Position numbers and translations under genes: made by a program. Shown here piece by piece: positions 25,470 through 36,348 of a DNA stretch of 64,000 bases (positions are counted from its first letter, which is position 1; each line of letters begins with the position of its first letter). The stretch spans positions 164,422 to 228,421 of the forward strand of contig JAVSML010001015.1 in the NCBI GenBank assembly GCA_038503035.1. Direction: 5' to 3'. The notes beneath the pieces were generated by a model, which was given only the letters and a program-made list of their open reading frames with translations, did not search any database and had not been told where the DNA came from. Source of the DNA: Crocodylus rhombifer. Taxonomy: Eukaryota; Chordata; Crocodylia; Crocodylidae.

Positions 25470-28075
25470 CTAGGAGTGACCAGGAATAACAGTGCTTGGG
25501 GAAACAAGGACTTCCCCAGTGCCTGCTGGGTATTTTTTTATTTTTATTTTTTCTGCACTAGATCCCCCCTCAGCCTTCTCTTGTGGAGGCTGAACAGGTT
25601 CAGGTCCTGTAGCCTCTCCTTGTAGGGCCTGCCCTGTTGTCCCCTGATCATGTGAGTGGCCCTCCTCTGGACCCTCTCCATGTTGTCCACATCCCTCTTG
25701 AAGGATGTAGTCCAGCTGCGGCCTGACCAGTGCTGCATAGAAGGGGAGTATCACTTCCTTGGACTTGCTTGAGATGCATCTGTGGATGCATGACAAGGTG
25801 TGGTTGGCCTTCCTGACTGCATCCCCACACTGTCGGCCCATGTTCATCTTGGAGTCATCACGATCCTTTTCCGCTTCTGTACTGACAAGAGGGGAGTTCC
25901 CCAACCTGTAGGTATGGTGCCGGTTGTTCTTCCCCAGGTGCATCACTTTGCACTTGTCGATGTTGAATCCCATCCTGTTCTCATCTGCCCACCCCTGTAG
26001 TCTGTCTAGGTCTAATTGGAGTCTATTCCTCCCTTCTAGCATGCCCACATCCCCCCACATCTTAGTGTCATCAGCAAATTTGAACTGGGTGCTCTTTACA
26101 CCCTCGTCCAAGTCACTGATGAAGATGTTGAACAGTGCGGGCACGAGGACTGAGCCCTGCGGAACCCCACTGCCCACGTCCTTCCAGGTTGAAAATGACC
26201 CATCCACCACCGCTCTCTGGGTGCAGCCCTCCAGCCAGTTGGCAACCCAATTGACTGTGTGGGTGTCGACATCAGTCCCCCAGTTTCGTAATGAGAACAG
26301 GGTGAGAGACGGTGTCGAAGGCCTTTGGAAAGTCCAGAAACACTATATCCACTGCTACCCCTGCATCTAATGATTTGGGGATCTGATCATAGAAGGCCAC
26401 CAGGTTGTTCTGACAGGACGTGCCACTAATGAAGCCGTGTTGGCTGCCCCTAAGCATGACCTCGCCCGCTGGCCCCTTGTGAATATGTGCCAGAATAATT
26501 TTCTCAAACACCTTGCCTAGGATTGAGGTAAGACTAACTGGCCTATAGTTTCCTAGGTCCTCCTCCTTCCCCTTTTTGAAGATGGGAACCATGTTGGCCC
26601 TCTTCCAGTCCTCTGGCACCACACGAGAGCACCATGAGTGCTCAAAGCCATGCCAGGGGTCCTGCAATGACTTCAGCCAATTCCTTTAGTACTCTAGGGT
26701 GGAGATTGTCTGGACCGGCTGACTTGAATACATCCAGTCCCTCCAGAAGTTCCCTAACTAGTTCCTCGCTAACCCTTGGCCTAGGTGTGCCTCCCCTGGG
26801 GCCTGGGGGGGGGGCCGGGGGGGGGGGGGGGGTGACTATTCCGGTCCCTGCTTAGGAAAATGGAGGATTTTTTTAAAGAAATCATTAAATATGTTGGCTT
26901 TGTCTGGTGTGACAACCAGATTTCCTAATGTGCCCTGAAGGGGCCCCACATTACCCGGGACCTTCTTTTTACCCCCTATGTATTTTAAAGAAGGACTTCT
27001 TATTGTCCTTAATCTGGGAAGCTAGTCCCAGTTCCATCTCTGCCTTGGCCTTCCTGACTGCCCCCCTACATCCCTGAGCCACTGCAGTATAGTCATCCCT
27101 GGTAATGGCCCCTCCTTTCCATTCAGTGTACGCCTCCCTTTTTGCTAGGACACATTCCCGGATGCTTTTGGTGAACCATGGAGGCTTGTGTGCCCTCCTG
27201 CTCCCTTTGATCCGCGTTGGGATTACCTTCCTTTGGGCTTGGAGGATCATCTCCTTAAGGAGTGACCACTTGGACACCTGGCTCCCCTCCCCTCTGGGAC
27301 CTCAGTGCTTTCCTGACTAATCTCCTTAGCTCACTGAAGTTTGCCCTCCTGAAGTCTAGGGCTGCTGCCTTGCTGCAGGCCTTTGCCACCTTGCACTGGA
27401 TGGTGAATTCCAGCAGGCGATGATCACTGTATCCCAGGTGTTCAAGCACCTGCAGCCCCCTCACCAGGTCATCTCCTGTGGTCAGCACCAGGTCCAACAA
27501 GGTGTCTCCCCTGGTGGGGCTGTGCACCTCCTGGGTTAGATGGAGGTCCTGCATTCTGGCTAAGAACCTACGTGAGAGGTCAGTTCTGGCTGACTGCTCT
27601 TCCCAGCAGATGTCGGGGAAGTTCAGGTCCCCCATGACTACCACATCCTTTGACCTAACTACCTCCATGAGCTGACTTAAGAATTCCTGGTCTACCTCCT
27701 CCCCTTGGTTGGGAGGTCTGTAGTAGACCCCCACTGCTAAGTCTCTTCCTCCTCAACTGCCTTGTATTCTAACCCAAAGCATTTCAGGTGCCCCTCCTCT
27801 GATTCTTTGTTAATTGATGAGGATGGGTATTCCTCCTTAATATAGAGTGCCATGCCCCCACCTTTCCTTCCTATCCTGTCCCTCCTGTACAGCCTATAGC
27901 CCTTGATATTCACTGCCCAGTCATGCATTGAGTCCAACCACGTTTCTGTGATTTCCCCACAATGTCTGGATTGGTGTCAGCTAGCAGGAGGGTGAGTTCC
28001 TCCTGTTTGTTTCCCATACTACAAGTGTTTGTGTAGAGGCATCTGAGGCCTCCTGTGGATGTGTGTACTGACCCC
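25470..28075 (-). pseudogene. CR1 ORF2 pseudogene (endonuclease and reverse transcriptase), copy 1
   Basis: ORF2 of CR1 nicks the target and copies the LINE RNA. The start of the endonuclease is seen near 28050-27960 and continues as GGGMALYIKEEY (about 27870), GVYYRPPNQGEE (27734), VMGDLNFPDICWEE (metal-binding GDxN motif, about 27630) and SDHRLLEF (catalytic histidine, about 27420). The reverse transcriptase has [13 protein letters not shown] (about 26550), the AFDTVSH motif, SGVPQGSVL and the catalytic FADDTKMW (about 26078 downward), all with key residues intact. The coding is split over several frames: breaks occur between 27734 and 27737, in the linker near 26800 at the G-run, near 26270, and at 25550. 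It is a recent-looking but dead copy. Confidence 0.88.
26798..26832 (+). repeat. long G homopolymer-like tract in CR1
   Basis: The plus strand carries a run of 8-10 G, then CC, then about 16 G. The same place in array copy 3 (about 32320-32350) is a mixed sequence. Length errors are likely here, and the tract could also fold as a quadruplex. Confidence 0.7.
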
Positions 28076-29300
28076 CTAATCGCAGCCCCTGTTTCTTACC
28101 TGTATATACATTTCGCTTGCTGGTCCAGGCTGGACTGTACTTGTGGGTGCTGCTTGGTCAGGCAGTCTGATGATTCCTCCACCCTCATCTCCCCCTTCCC
28201 CTGACAAGGCTAGTTTTAAAGCCTGCCGGATGAGGTCCACCAACCTAGAAGAAAACACAAGCCCACCTTTAGGGGAAAGGTGGAGCCCATCCCATCCAAG
28301 CATGTCTCTCGTCATGATGTGCCAGTTATGGTTGAAGAAGCCAAAGCCCGCCTTGAGACGCCATTCCTGAAGCTGCCAGTTGGTCTCCGTGATGCACATT
28401 TCATGCTGTCTTCCACGTCCACTCACTGGTAGGATAGAAGAGAACCACCTGTGTGCCTATCTCTTTCTTTTTAGCAAACACCCCAGAGCATAGTAGTCCT
28501 CCATCAGGTGATCAGGGCTTCTCCTGGCCACATCATTAGTACCCACATGGACTAGGACCATGGGGTAGTAATTGGTGGGCTGGATCACAGTTTGGAGCAT
28601 CCCTTTCACATCCTGAATCTTTGCTCCAGGTAGGCAGTAGACCTCATGTTCTGAGGGGTCCTGGCAACAGATGGGGCCCTCTATACCTCTCAGGATGGAG
28701 TCACCTCTGACAATCACTCAACGCTTTTTCCTCTGGGACTGTTAGCTCCTTTAGCCTGCTCGGATTGTGAACAGCGTGGAGTTGCCTCTGCTCTGGTTGC
28801 CTACTTCTCCTTCCTTCTCCTTCAGAGTTGCCAGGGCCTCATACCTGTTCTCCAGCTGGATTGGAGGAACTGGTACTGCTGTGTTATGAGCAGCCCTGGT
28901 TCTGGAGGTGACCGTCTACCACTCTGCAGTAGAGGGCACTTCCCAAGGTGCTTCTTCCTTGGGTGTGTGGCCCTGCAGGGAAAGGAAATAGCTGTCAATT
29001 TCATCCTCTGCCTCCCTCATTCCTCTCAGCCTGCTAACCTCCTCCTGGAGCTCCCTCACCTGTGCCACCAGGGCCCTAAGGCGGGCGCCTGCAGGACAGG
29101 TGTGGGGGTCCCCAGTCCCTGCCCCCCCCCCCCCAGGCCTTGCTGGGCAACTCCCTCAGGCCAGGGGGGTGGGGGATGCCAGCTCCCCTGTGGGCTCTGT
29201 CTGGATGGAGGCCTCAGACAAGCCCCAGGAAGGTTGGGCCCCCCCGGGCAGGGGCCCTGGCAGCACTCCATGTCGTCACCATCATAGGAGTTGGTGCCTG
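28076..29300 (-). pseudogene. CR1 ORF1 pseudogene with esterase-like domain, copy 1
   Basis: CR1 ORF1 encodes an RNA-binding protein with a C-terminal SGNH-type esterase domain. The frame at 28717-28457 starts with the block I nucleophile motif as GDSILRG and continues with CLPGAKIQDVKGML and VLVHVGTNDVARRSP, the GxND block. The frame at 28426-28076 supplies the C-terminal block, with MLGWDGLHLSPKG standing for the catalytic Asp-x-x-His (D-G-L-H). Upstream (28820-29110) lies the proline- and leucine-rich N-terminal part, broken by frameshifts. The catalytic Ser, Asn, Asp and His positions all survive. Confidence 0.82.
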
Positions 29301-29680
29301 TTTCTGGCTAAGTGCAGTGCCTTTAGCCTGCACTAGCAGGAGTCTGCCTCTTGGCCCTTCCTGCTCAAATGCCTGTGCGCTCTTACAGAATGCGCCTGTT
29401 TGCGCGGTTCCCTACCGGCTCAGCTAAAAGGGATCCAGGGGGCTTCCCCTCCGGATCCTGCTCAGCTGCATCAGTCCCTCTGCCCCACTTACCTTAAGGG
29501 GATCAGCTGCCGCCACTGCTGCTGTGTTCACCTATACTCTGGGTCTGGTAAGGGGGCATGTGTGTGCGCAGGACACGTGCCTGGATCCCTTCTCTCTGCT
29601 GCTCCTGGATCCCAAGTGCCATTTTCTTTCTATTTAGCAAACAGTTATCACAAGCAATTCTTAGACCTATTTTAAAGCTT

Positions 29681-30543
29681 CATAGTTGGTAGGGTTGGAA
29701 GGGACCTGAGCAGATCATCAAGTCCGACCCCCTGCCATGTCAGGAAAGAGTACTGGGTCAAATGACCCTGGCCAGGTGTTCATCCAGCCTCCTCTTAAAG
29801 ACCCCCAGGGTAGGAGCCAGCACCACTTCACTTGGAAGTTGGTTCCAGATCCTAGCTACCCTGACAGTGAAGTAGCGCCTCCTGATGTGTAGTCTGAATC
29901 TACCCTCTGCTAGCTTGTGTCCATTGTTTCTAGTCACTCCTGGTAGTGCTCGGGGAAACAAGGATTCCTCCAATGCCTGCTGGTCCCCTCTGACTAGTTT
30001 GTAACAGGCCACAAGATTCCCCCCTTCCTCCTTCTGTTGTGGAGGCTGAACAGGTTCAGGTCCTGTAGCCTCTCCTCATAGGGCGTGCCCTGCTGCCCCC
30101 TGAACATGCAAGTGGCCCTCCTCTGGACCTTCTCCATGCTGTCCACATCCCTCTTGAAGTTTGGCACCCAAAACTGGATGCAGTACTCCAGCTGTGGCCT
30201 GACCAGTGCCACATAGAGGGGGAAGATCACCTCCTTCGACCTGCTCAAGATGAATCTGTGGTTGGCCTTCCTGACTGCTTCCCCACATTGTCAGCCCGTG
30301 TTTATTGTGGTGTCAGTGATGACTTCTAGGTCCTTTTCTGTTGTCTTTTATGAGAATGGGGTGAGAGACTGTCAAAGGCCTTCCTAAAGTCCAGAAAGAC
30401 TACATCCACTGCTACCCCTGCATCTAAGAATTTGGTGACCTGGTCAGAAAAGGTCACCAGGTTGGTCTGACAAGACCTGCCCCTAATGAACCTATGTTGG
30501 TTGCCCCTGAGCATAGTCTCCCTTGCTGGCCCCTCATGGACCT
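29681..30543 (-). mobile_element. CR1 LINE fragment with internal deletion (array copy 2)
   Basis: The 3' end lies at 29681 and the CR1 order runs normally to about 30337. There it jumps about 410 bases of consensus (judged against copy 3) from the 'ccttttctg' region straight to the 'gagaatggggtgagagac' region. The remainder (30345-30540) codes for [12 protein letters not shown] and [12 protein letters not shown]. The deletion removes the FADD active-site region. Copy 3 begins immediately upstream. Confidence 0.85.
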
Positions 30544-30976
30544 AGTTTCATACCTTCTAGGGTCGGAAGGGACCTGAGCAGATCATCTAGTCCAAGCCCC
30601 TGCCATGGCAGGAAAGAATACTGGAGTCAAATGACCCCAGCAAGATGTTCATCCAACCTCCTCTTAAACACCCCCAGGGTAGAAGCCTGCACCACTTCTC
30701 TTGGAAGCTGCTTCCAGACCCTAGCTGCCCTGACTGTGAAGTAGCGCCTCCTGATGTCTACCCTAAACCTACCCTCTGCCAGCTTGTGACTGTTTGTTTG
30801 TTTATTCCTGGTCACTCCTGGCAGTGCTCGGGGGGGGGGGACAAGGATTCCTCCAATGCCTGCTGGGTGTGTGGTGTTTGTTTGTTTTTCCCCCCCCCGA
30901 CTAGTTTATAACAGGCCACAACATTTTCCCGCCCCCCCCCCCTTCTCTTTTGGAGGCTGAACAGGTTCAGGTCCCA

Positions 30977-31076
30977 NNNNNNNNNNNNNNNNNNNNNNNN
31001 NNNNNNNNNNNNNNNNNNNNNNNNNNNNNNNNNNNNNNNNNNNNNNNNNNNNNNNNNNNNNNNNNNNNNNNNNNNN
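30977..31076. other. assembly gap of 100 N
   Basis: Exactly 100 N form a placeholder of unknown size. The 33 bases before it (30944-30976) and the 33 bases after it (31077-31109) are identical, and the left flank ends just after a C homopolymer. The true sequence probably has no gap, only one copy of these 33 bases. Confidence 0.95.
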
Positions 31077-31119
31077 TCTCTTTTGGAGGCTGAACAGGTT
31101 CAGGTCCCATAGCCTCTCC

Positions 31120-33601
31120 TCAGGGCCTGCCCTCCTGTCCCCTGATCATGCGAGTGGCCCTCCTCTGGACCCTCTCCATGCTGTCAACATCCCTCTTGAA
31201 GTGTGGCGCCCAGAACTGGATGCAATACTCCAGCTGCGGCCTGACCAGTGCCGCATAGAGGGGGAGGATCACCTCCTTGGACCTGCCCAAGATGCATCTG
31301 TGGATGCATGACAAGGTGCAGTTGGCCTTCCTAACTGCCTCCCCACACTGCCGGCCCATGTTCATCTTGGAGTCAATTATGACTCCAGGATCCTTTTCCG
31401 CCTCCGTGCTGACAAGAGGGGAGTTCCCTAACCTGTAGGTATGGTGCCGGTTGTTCCTCCCCAGGTGCATCACCTTGCACTTGTCTGTGTTGAATCCCAT
31501 CCTATTCTCGTCCGCCCACCCTTGTAACCTGTCTAGGTCTGATTGTAGCCTGTTGCTTCCTTCTAGTGTGCCCACGTCCCCCCACATCATCAGCAAATTT
31601 GAACAGGGTGCTTTTTACCCCCTCATCCAAATCACTGATGAAGATGTTGAACAGTGCGGGCCTGAGGACCAAGCCCTGCGGAACCCCACTGCCCACGTCC
31701 TTCCAGGTTGAGAAGGACCCATCCGCTACCACCCTCTGGGTGTGGCCCACCAGCCAGTTGGTGACCCTTTTGACTGTGTGGGTGTCTACACCACAGTCCC
31801 CCAGTTTCTTAATGAGAACAGGGTGAGAGACCGTGTCAAAAGCCTTCCGGAAGTCCAGGAAAACTATATCCACTGCTACCCCTGCATCTAATGACCTGGT
31901 GATCTGATCGTAAAAGGCCACCAGGTTGGTCTGACAGGACCTGCCACTGATAAACCCATGTTGGTTGCCCCTAAGCATGCAGTCCCCTGCTGGCCCCTCC
32001 TGCATGTGTGCCAGCATAATTTTCTCGAACAGCTTGCCTAGGATTGAGGTGAGACTAACCGGCCTATAGTTTCCCGGGTCCTCCTTCCTGCGTTTTTTGA
32101 AGATGGGGACCACGTTGGCCCTCTTCCAGTCCTCTGGTACCTCACCAGAGCACCACGAGTGCTCATAAAGTTGTGCCAGGGGACTTGCAATGACCTTGGC
32201 CAGTTCCTTTAGAAGTCTATGGTGGAGATCATCCGGGCCGGCTGACTTGAATATGTCCAACCCCTCAAGAAGCTCCCTAACTAAATCCTTCCTAACCTGT
32301 GGCCCAGGTGTGCCTCCCCTGGGGCCTGAGGGGGGCCCAGCAGGGAGGTGGCTCTTCTGGTCCCTACTTAGGAAGACGGAGGCAAAGAAAAATCATTTAA
32401 ACGTGTTGGCTTTGCCGTCTGGTGTGACAACCAAGTTTCCCAATGTGTCCTGCAAAGGCCCCACATTACCAAGGACCTTCTTTTTACCCCCTATGTATTT
32501 AAAAAAGTACTTCTTATTGTCCGTTTAATCTGGGAAGCTAGCCCCAGTTCCATCTCTGCCTTGGCCTTCCTAACTACCCAACTAAATCCCCGAGCAACTA
32601 CAGAATAGTCCTCCCTGGTGATGACCCCTTCTTTCCATTGGGTGTAAGCCTCCTTTTTAGCAAGGAGACATTCCCAGATGCTTTTGGTGAGCCATGGATG
32701 CTTGTGTGCTCTCCTGCTCCCTTTGATCCTCGTTGGGATTACCTTCCTTTGGGCTTGGAGGATCGTCTCCTTAAGGAGCGACCACTCTCCTTGGACACCT
32801 GGCTCCCCTCCCCTCCAGGACCTCAGCGCTTCGCTTCTCCAACTATCCTCCTCAGCTTGTTGAAGTCTGCCCTCCTAAATTCTAGGGCTGCTGCCTTACT
32901 GCATGCCTTTGCCACCTTGCGCTGGATGATGAATTCCAGCAGGCGATGATTGCTGTCGCCCAGGTGGTCGAGCACCCGCAGCCTCCTCACTAGGTCCAAC
33001 AAGGCGTCGCCCCTGGGAGGTCCTGTACTCTGGCCAAGAACTACGTGAGCATTCAGACCTGGCTGACTGTTCTTCCCAGCAGATGTCATGGGGGACCTGA
33101 ACTTCCCAGACCAGCACATCCTTAGCCTTCACTACCTCTGTGAGCTGACCCAAGGATTCCTGGTCAAGCTCTTCTCCCTGGTTGGGAGGTCTGTAGTAGA
33201 CCCCCACCGTTAAGTCCCTTTCCCCTCGACTGCCTTGTACTCGAACCCAAAGCACTTCAGAGTGCCCCTCCCCTGACTCCTTGCTAATTGACGAGGATGT
33301 GTATTCCTCCTTAATATAGAGCGCCACGACCCCACCTCTTTCCTATCCTGTCCCTCCTGTACAGCCTATAGCCCTTGACATTGACCGCCCAATCATGCGT
33401 TTCATCCTACCACATTTCCGTAATCCCCACTGTGTCCAGGCTGGTGTCAGCCAGCAGGAGGGTGAGTTCCTCCTGCTTGTTGCCCATACTACGAGCGTTT
33501 GTGTAGGGGCATTTGAGGCCTCCTGTGGGTGTGTGTACTGACCCCCTAGTCCCAGTGTTACCCTGGCCCCTCTCTCTTACCTGTTTGTTCACTTCGCTCA
33601 T
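31120..33601 (-). pseudogene. CR1 ORF2 pseudogene, copy 3
   Basis: The order matches copy 1. NARSMGNKQEELTLLLADT (33500) comes first, then GVYYRPPNQGEE (about 33205), a damaged endonuclease centre (33000-33130, with deletions around the DICWEE motif), [13 protein letters not shown] (about 32070), [18 protein letters not shown] (about 31860), SGVPQG (about 31690) and FKFADD (about 31600). Directly after FADD an 8-bp deletion relative to copy 1 (near 31587, between two 'cat' words) shifts the frame, so the downstream part continues in another frame as MWGDVG. The catalytic motif is intact but the protein is broken. Confidence 0.88.
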
Positions 33602-33719
33602 TGGGCTGGGCTGGGCTGTAGTTATGGGTGCTGTTTGGTCTGGCAGTCTGATGTTTTCTGTGCCCTCATCTTTCCCTTCCCCTGACGAGCCTAGTTTAAA
33701 GCCCGCCAGAGGATGTCTG

Positions 33720-34440
33720 CCAACCTAGAAGAGAACACACGCTTACCTTTACGGGAAAGGTGGAGCCCATCCCATCCCAGCATGTCTCATCGTGATGTGC
33801 CGGCCGTGGCTGAGGAAGCCAAAGCCCTCCTTGAAGTACCATTCCTGTAGCTGCCAGTTGGTCTCCGCGATGCACGTTTCATGCCGTCTGCCTCATCCAC
33901 TCACTGGCAGGATAGAAGAGAAAACCACCTGTCCACCCATCTCCCTCAGCATGCACCCCAGAGCATGGTAGTCCTCCATCAGGAGATTAGGGCTCCTCCT
34001 GGTCGCATCATTAGTGCGCACATGGACTAGGACCATGGGGTAATAATCAGTGGGCTGGATTACGGTCTGGAGCATCCCTTTCGTGTCCTGAATCCTCGCT
34101 CCAGGTAGGCAGTATAACTCGTGTGCCGAGGGGTCCCGGTGACAGATGGGGGCCCTCCTGTATCTCTCAGGATGGAGTCGCCAATGACGATCACGCGATG
34201 CTTCTTCCTCCTGGCCTTCTTGTCTCCTTCAGCTTGCACGGGACGCAGTGTGCGTGGAGTTGCCTCCTCCTCGGTTTCGTCCTTTCCGTCCTCCTTCTCC
34301 AGGGCTGCCAGAGCTTCGTACCTGTTCTCCAGCCAGACTGTAGGGACTGGTGCTGCTGTGTCTCAAGCAGCCCTGGCATGGGAGGTGACTGTCTGCCACT
34401 TAGCAGTGGAGGGCTCATCTTGAGGTGCATCCTCCTTGGT
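33720..34440 (-). pseudogene. CR1 ORF1 pseudogene with esterase-like domain, copy 3
   Basis: The frame at 34075-33893 gives YYPMVLVHVRTNDATRRSP, the TND block, and ends VVFSSILPVSG. The nucleophile region GDSILRD lies near 34180 and the DGLHLS block near 33750. Compared with copy 1, the glycine before TND is replaced by arginine and the DGLHLS region is in another frame. The N-terminal part stops at the junction with copy 4. Confidence 0.8.
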
Positions 34441-35161
34441 CGTACAACCCTTAGGGGGATCAGGATGCACCAGGATAATTCTCTCAAAAAGCTTCCCCAG
34501 GCCCATGAGTCTTACCTCCAGTCCTATAGTTACCTGGGTCCTCTTTTCTCCCTTTTTTTTTTTTTTGAAGATGGGGACCACATTGGCCCTTTTTTTCCAG
34601 TCATCCAGCGCATCGCCCGAGCACCACAAGTGCTCATAAAGCCATGCCAGAGGTCCCGCAGTAACCTCTGCTAGTTCCCTCAGCACTCTGGGGTGGAGAT
34701 CATCTGGACCTGCTGATTTTTATATGTGTGTAGTCCCTTCAGAAATTCCCTGACTAGGTCCTCGCTGACCCTAGGCATGGGTGTGCTGCCCACTGGGGTC
34801 CCAGTGGGGGAGATGACCAGGTCCCTCAGAAATATGGAGGCAAAGAAATTGTTAAATAAGTCAGCTTTGCTGTCTGGTGTGACAACCAGATTTCGTAGCG
34901 TGTCCTGCAGAGGCCCCACATTACCTGGTACTTTCTTTTTATCTCCTATGTATTTGAAAAAGGACTTCTTGTTGTCCTTGATCCAGGTTGCTAGTCTCAG
35001 TTCCATCTCTGCTTTGGCCTTCCTGACTGCCCCCTTTAAATCCTGAGCAACAGGTATAGTCCTCTCTGGTGATGGCCCCTCCCTTCCAATGGGCGTATGC
35101 CTCCTTGTTACCTTTTGGAGACCTTCCTGGATGCTTTTGTGAGCCATGGGGGCCTTTGCGC

Positions 35162-36170
35162 TGTGGCGGGCCAGTAGAGGGAGCCCCTGCATTAAGCCTC
35201 CCACCTCATGCCCATCTACCTTCCAGACTCCATATGTCTCTCTGGTGTGCCTAAGCCCTGGTAGACCCCCTCTCAAGCCCCACTGCAGAGTCTGGGGGTA
35301 ACATAAGCTGCCACCACCCTGAGAGGGACCATTTTAAGCTCTATGTTCTCAGGGAAAAATGGGCCTAATAGTCCAATGGGTACTTTAACCCAGTACAAGC
35401 ATTTGGGGCACATCCCCAAGTTGAGAGCCAAAAAGGAAAGTGTGTGTGTGTGTGTGTGTATGTGTGTGTGTCTCTCCCCACCTCCCCCTAGACCTAATGG
35501 GCCTCTTGGGCATAATGTAGACCCACCCCTCAATAAGTCTCCTACACTGGTCACAGAGGAGAACTTGATTAAATACAATGGTAGGGTGAAAATAGGGTAC
35601 AAGATAGATGCATGATCAATAGGCTACCTCAGCCAGACTGTTTTGCTCTGAGTTACTGCCAGCTATATATCTAATCAGATCTCAAGTAGTTTACTCACAA
35701 GTATCATCCAGAGGCTGTTGAAGATTCCCTCTGGAGGCAGGCTGTTCTTACCTTATGAGTTATGGGGGAAAGAGCCAGATTTTCAGATAGTACAGCTCCT
35801 CTCCAAGTCTGAGTCCCCCCTGCATGGCTGCTGTCCCTTCCTGGACAGTCTTAACTTATAAAACCCCTGTGACCTCATTCAGCTGGTCCAATGGAAGCCA
35901 GCACCTCTTAGTTGTTGGCCAATCAACTTGAAATGCATCACTAGTTGCCGGGCAGACTCTAGCCCACCAGGTAGAAGCCCCTCACCCAGGTAAGAGATAC
36001 CAATCATGCAGGCAGAGGGAGTAGATTTCCCGCTCCCTCAGGAATGTATCCATCTCAGGTTACCTAAAGAGATAGGGTAAAGGTGCATCTCCTCTGCTGG
36101 GCCCATCATAATCAAATTGTCATGGAGCAGAGATTTTTGGGGGGGAGAAACAAAGGTGGTTCCTGCCACA
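35162..36170 (-). mobile_element. LTR-like insertion (probable solo LTR) inside CR1 copy 4
   Basis: The segment starts TGTGGCGGG and ends CCTGCCACA (TG...CA, tips 8 of 9 inverted). It is flanked by tgcgc (35157-35161) and tgtgc (36171-36175), a 5-bp duplication differing by one C/T change at a CpG. On the minus strand it carries two CCAAT boxes (35888, 35919), a TATA box TTTTATAA (35856-35863) and a splice-donor-like AAGGTAAGA further on, the order expected for an LTR. No retroviral genes accompany it. Confidence 0.68.
35440..35472 (+). repeat. (GT)n microsatellite
   Basis: An interrupted GT run (one 'at') lies inside the LTR-like insertion. Confidence 0.9.
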
Positions 36171-36348
36171 TGTGCCCTCTTGCCCCCTTTGATCCATGTA
36201 GGGATTACTTCCCTTTGGTCTTGGAGGATCATCTCCTTAAGGAATGGCCACTCTTCCTGGATACCCAACTCCCCCCTGCTTGGGGACCTCAGTGCCTCCC
36301 CCACTAGTCTCCTCACCTTGTTGAAGTCCAGGGCTGCTGCCTTGTTAA

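Larger units (their letters stand above)
25222..29640 (-). mobile_element. near full-length CR1 LINE (array copy 1)
   Basis: The minus-strand CR1 is complete in layout. A GC-rich 5' region lies at about 29300-29640, ORF1 at about 28076-29300, ORF2 at about 25470-28075 and the 3' UTR ends at 25222. The 3' end is followed by 23 T on the plus strand (25199-25221), i.e. an A-tract after the element. This is unusual for CR1, which normally ends in short 8-bp units. A G-run of about 35 bases with one CC interruption (26798-26832) and a short T/A-rich replacement near 25530 are local changes. Frameshifts make it inactive. Its 5' end abuts the 3' end of array copy 2. Confidence 0.9.
30544..34443 (-). 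mobile_element. nearly full-length CR1 LINE (array copy 3)
   Basis: The minus-strand element starts with its 3' end at 30544 and reaches into ORF1 at about 34443, where it meets array copy 4. It carries a 100-N gap at 30977-31076 near the 3' end. Otherwise it parallels copy 1 at high identity, and long frames survive (32260-31502, 252 codons; 31596-31120, 158 codons). Confidence 0.9.
34444..36348 (-). mobile_element. CR1 LINE fragment split by an LTR-like insertion (array copy 4)
   Basis: From 34444 the minus strand carries CR1 ORF2 from the early reverse transcriptase ([19 protein letters not shown]) back through the linker (VRKAKAEMELRLATWIKDNK, about 35020) to about 35161. The order resumes at 36171-36348 (the region reading LKEMILQDQREVIPTWIKGG). 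The 3' half is missing. The copy is less like copies 1 and 3 and has more frameshifts, so it is probably older. Confidence 0.85.
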
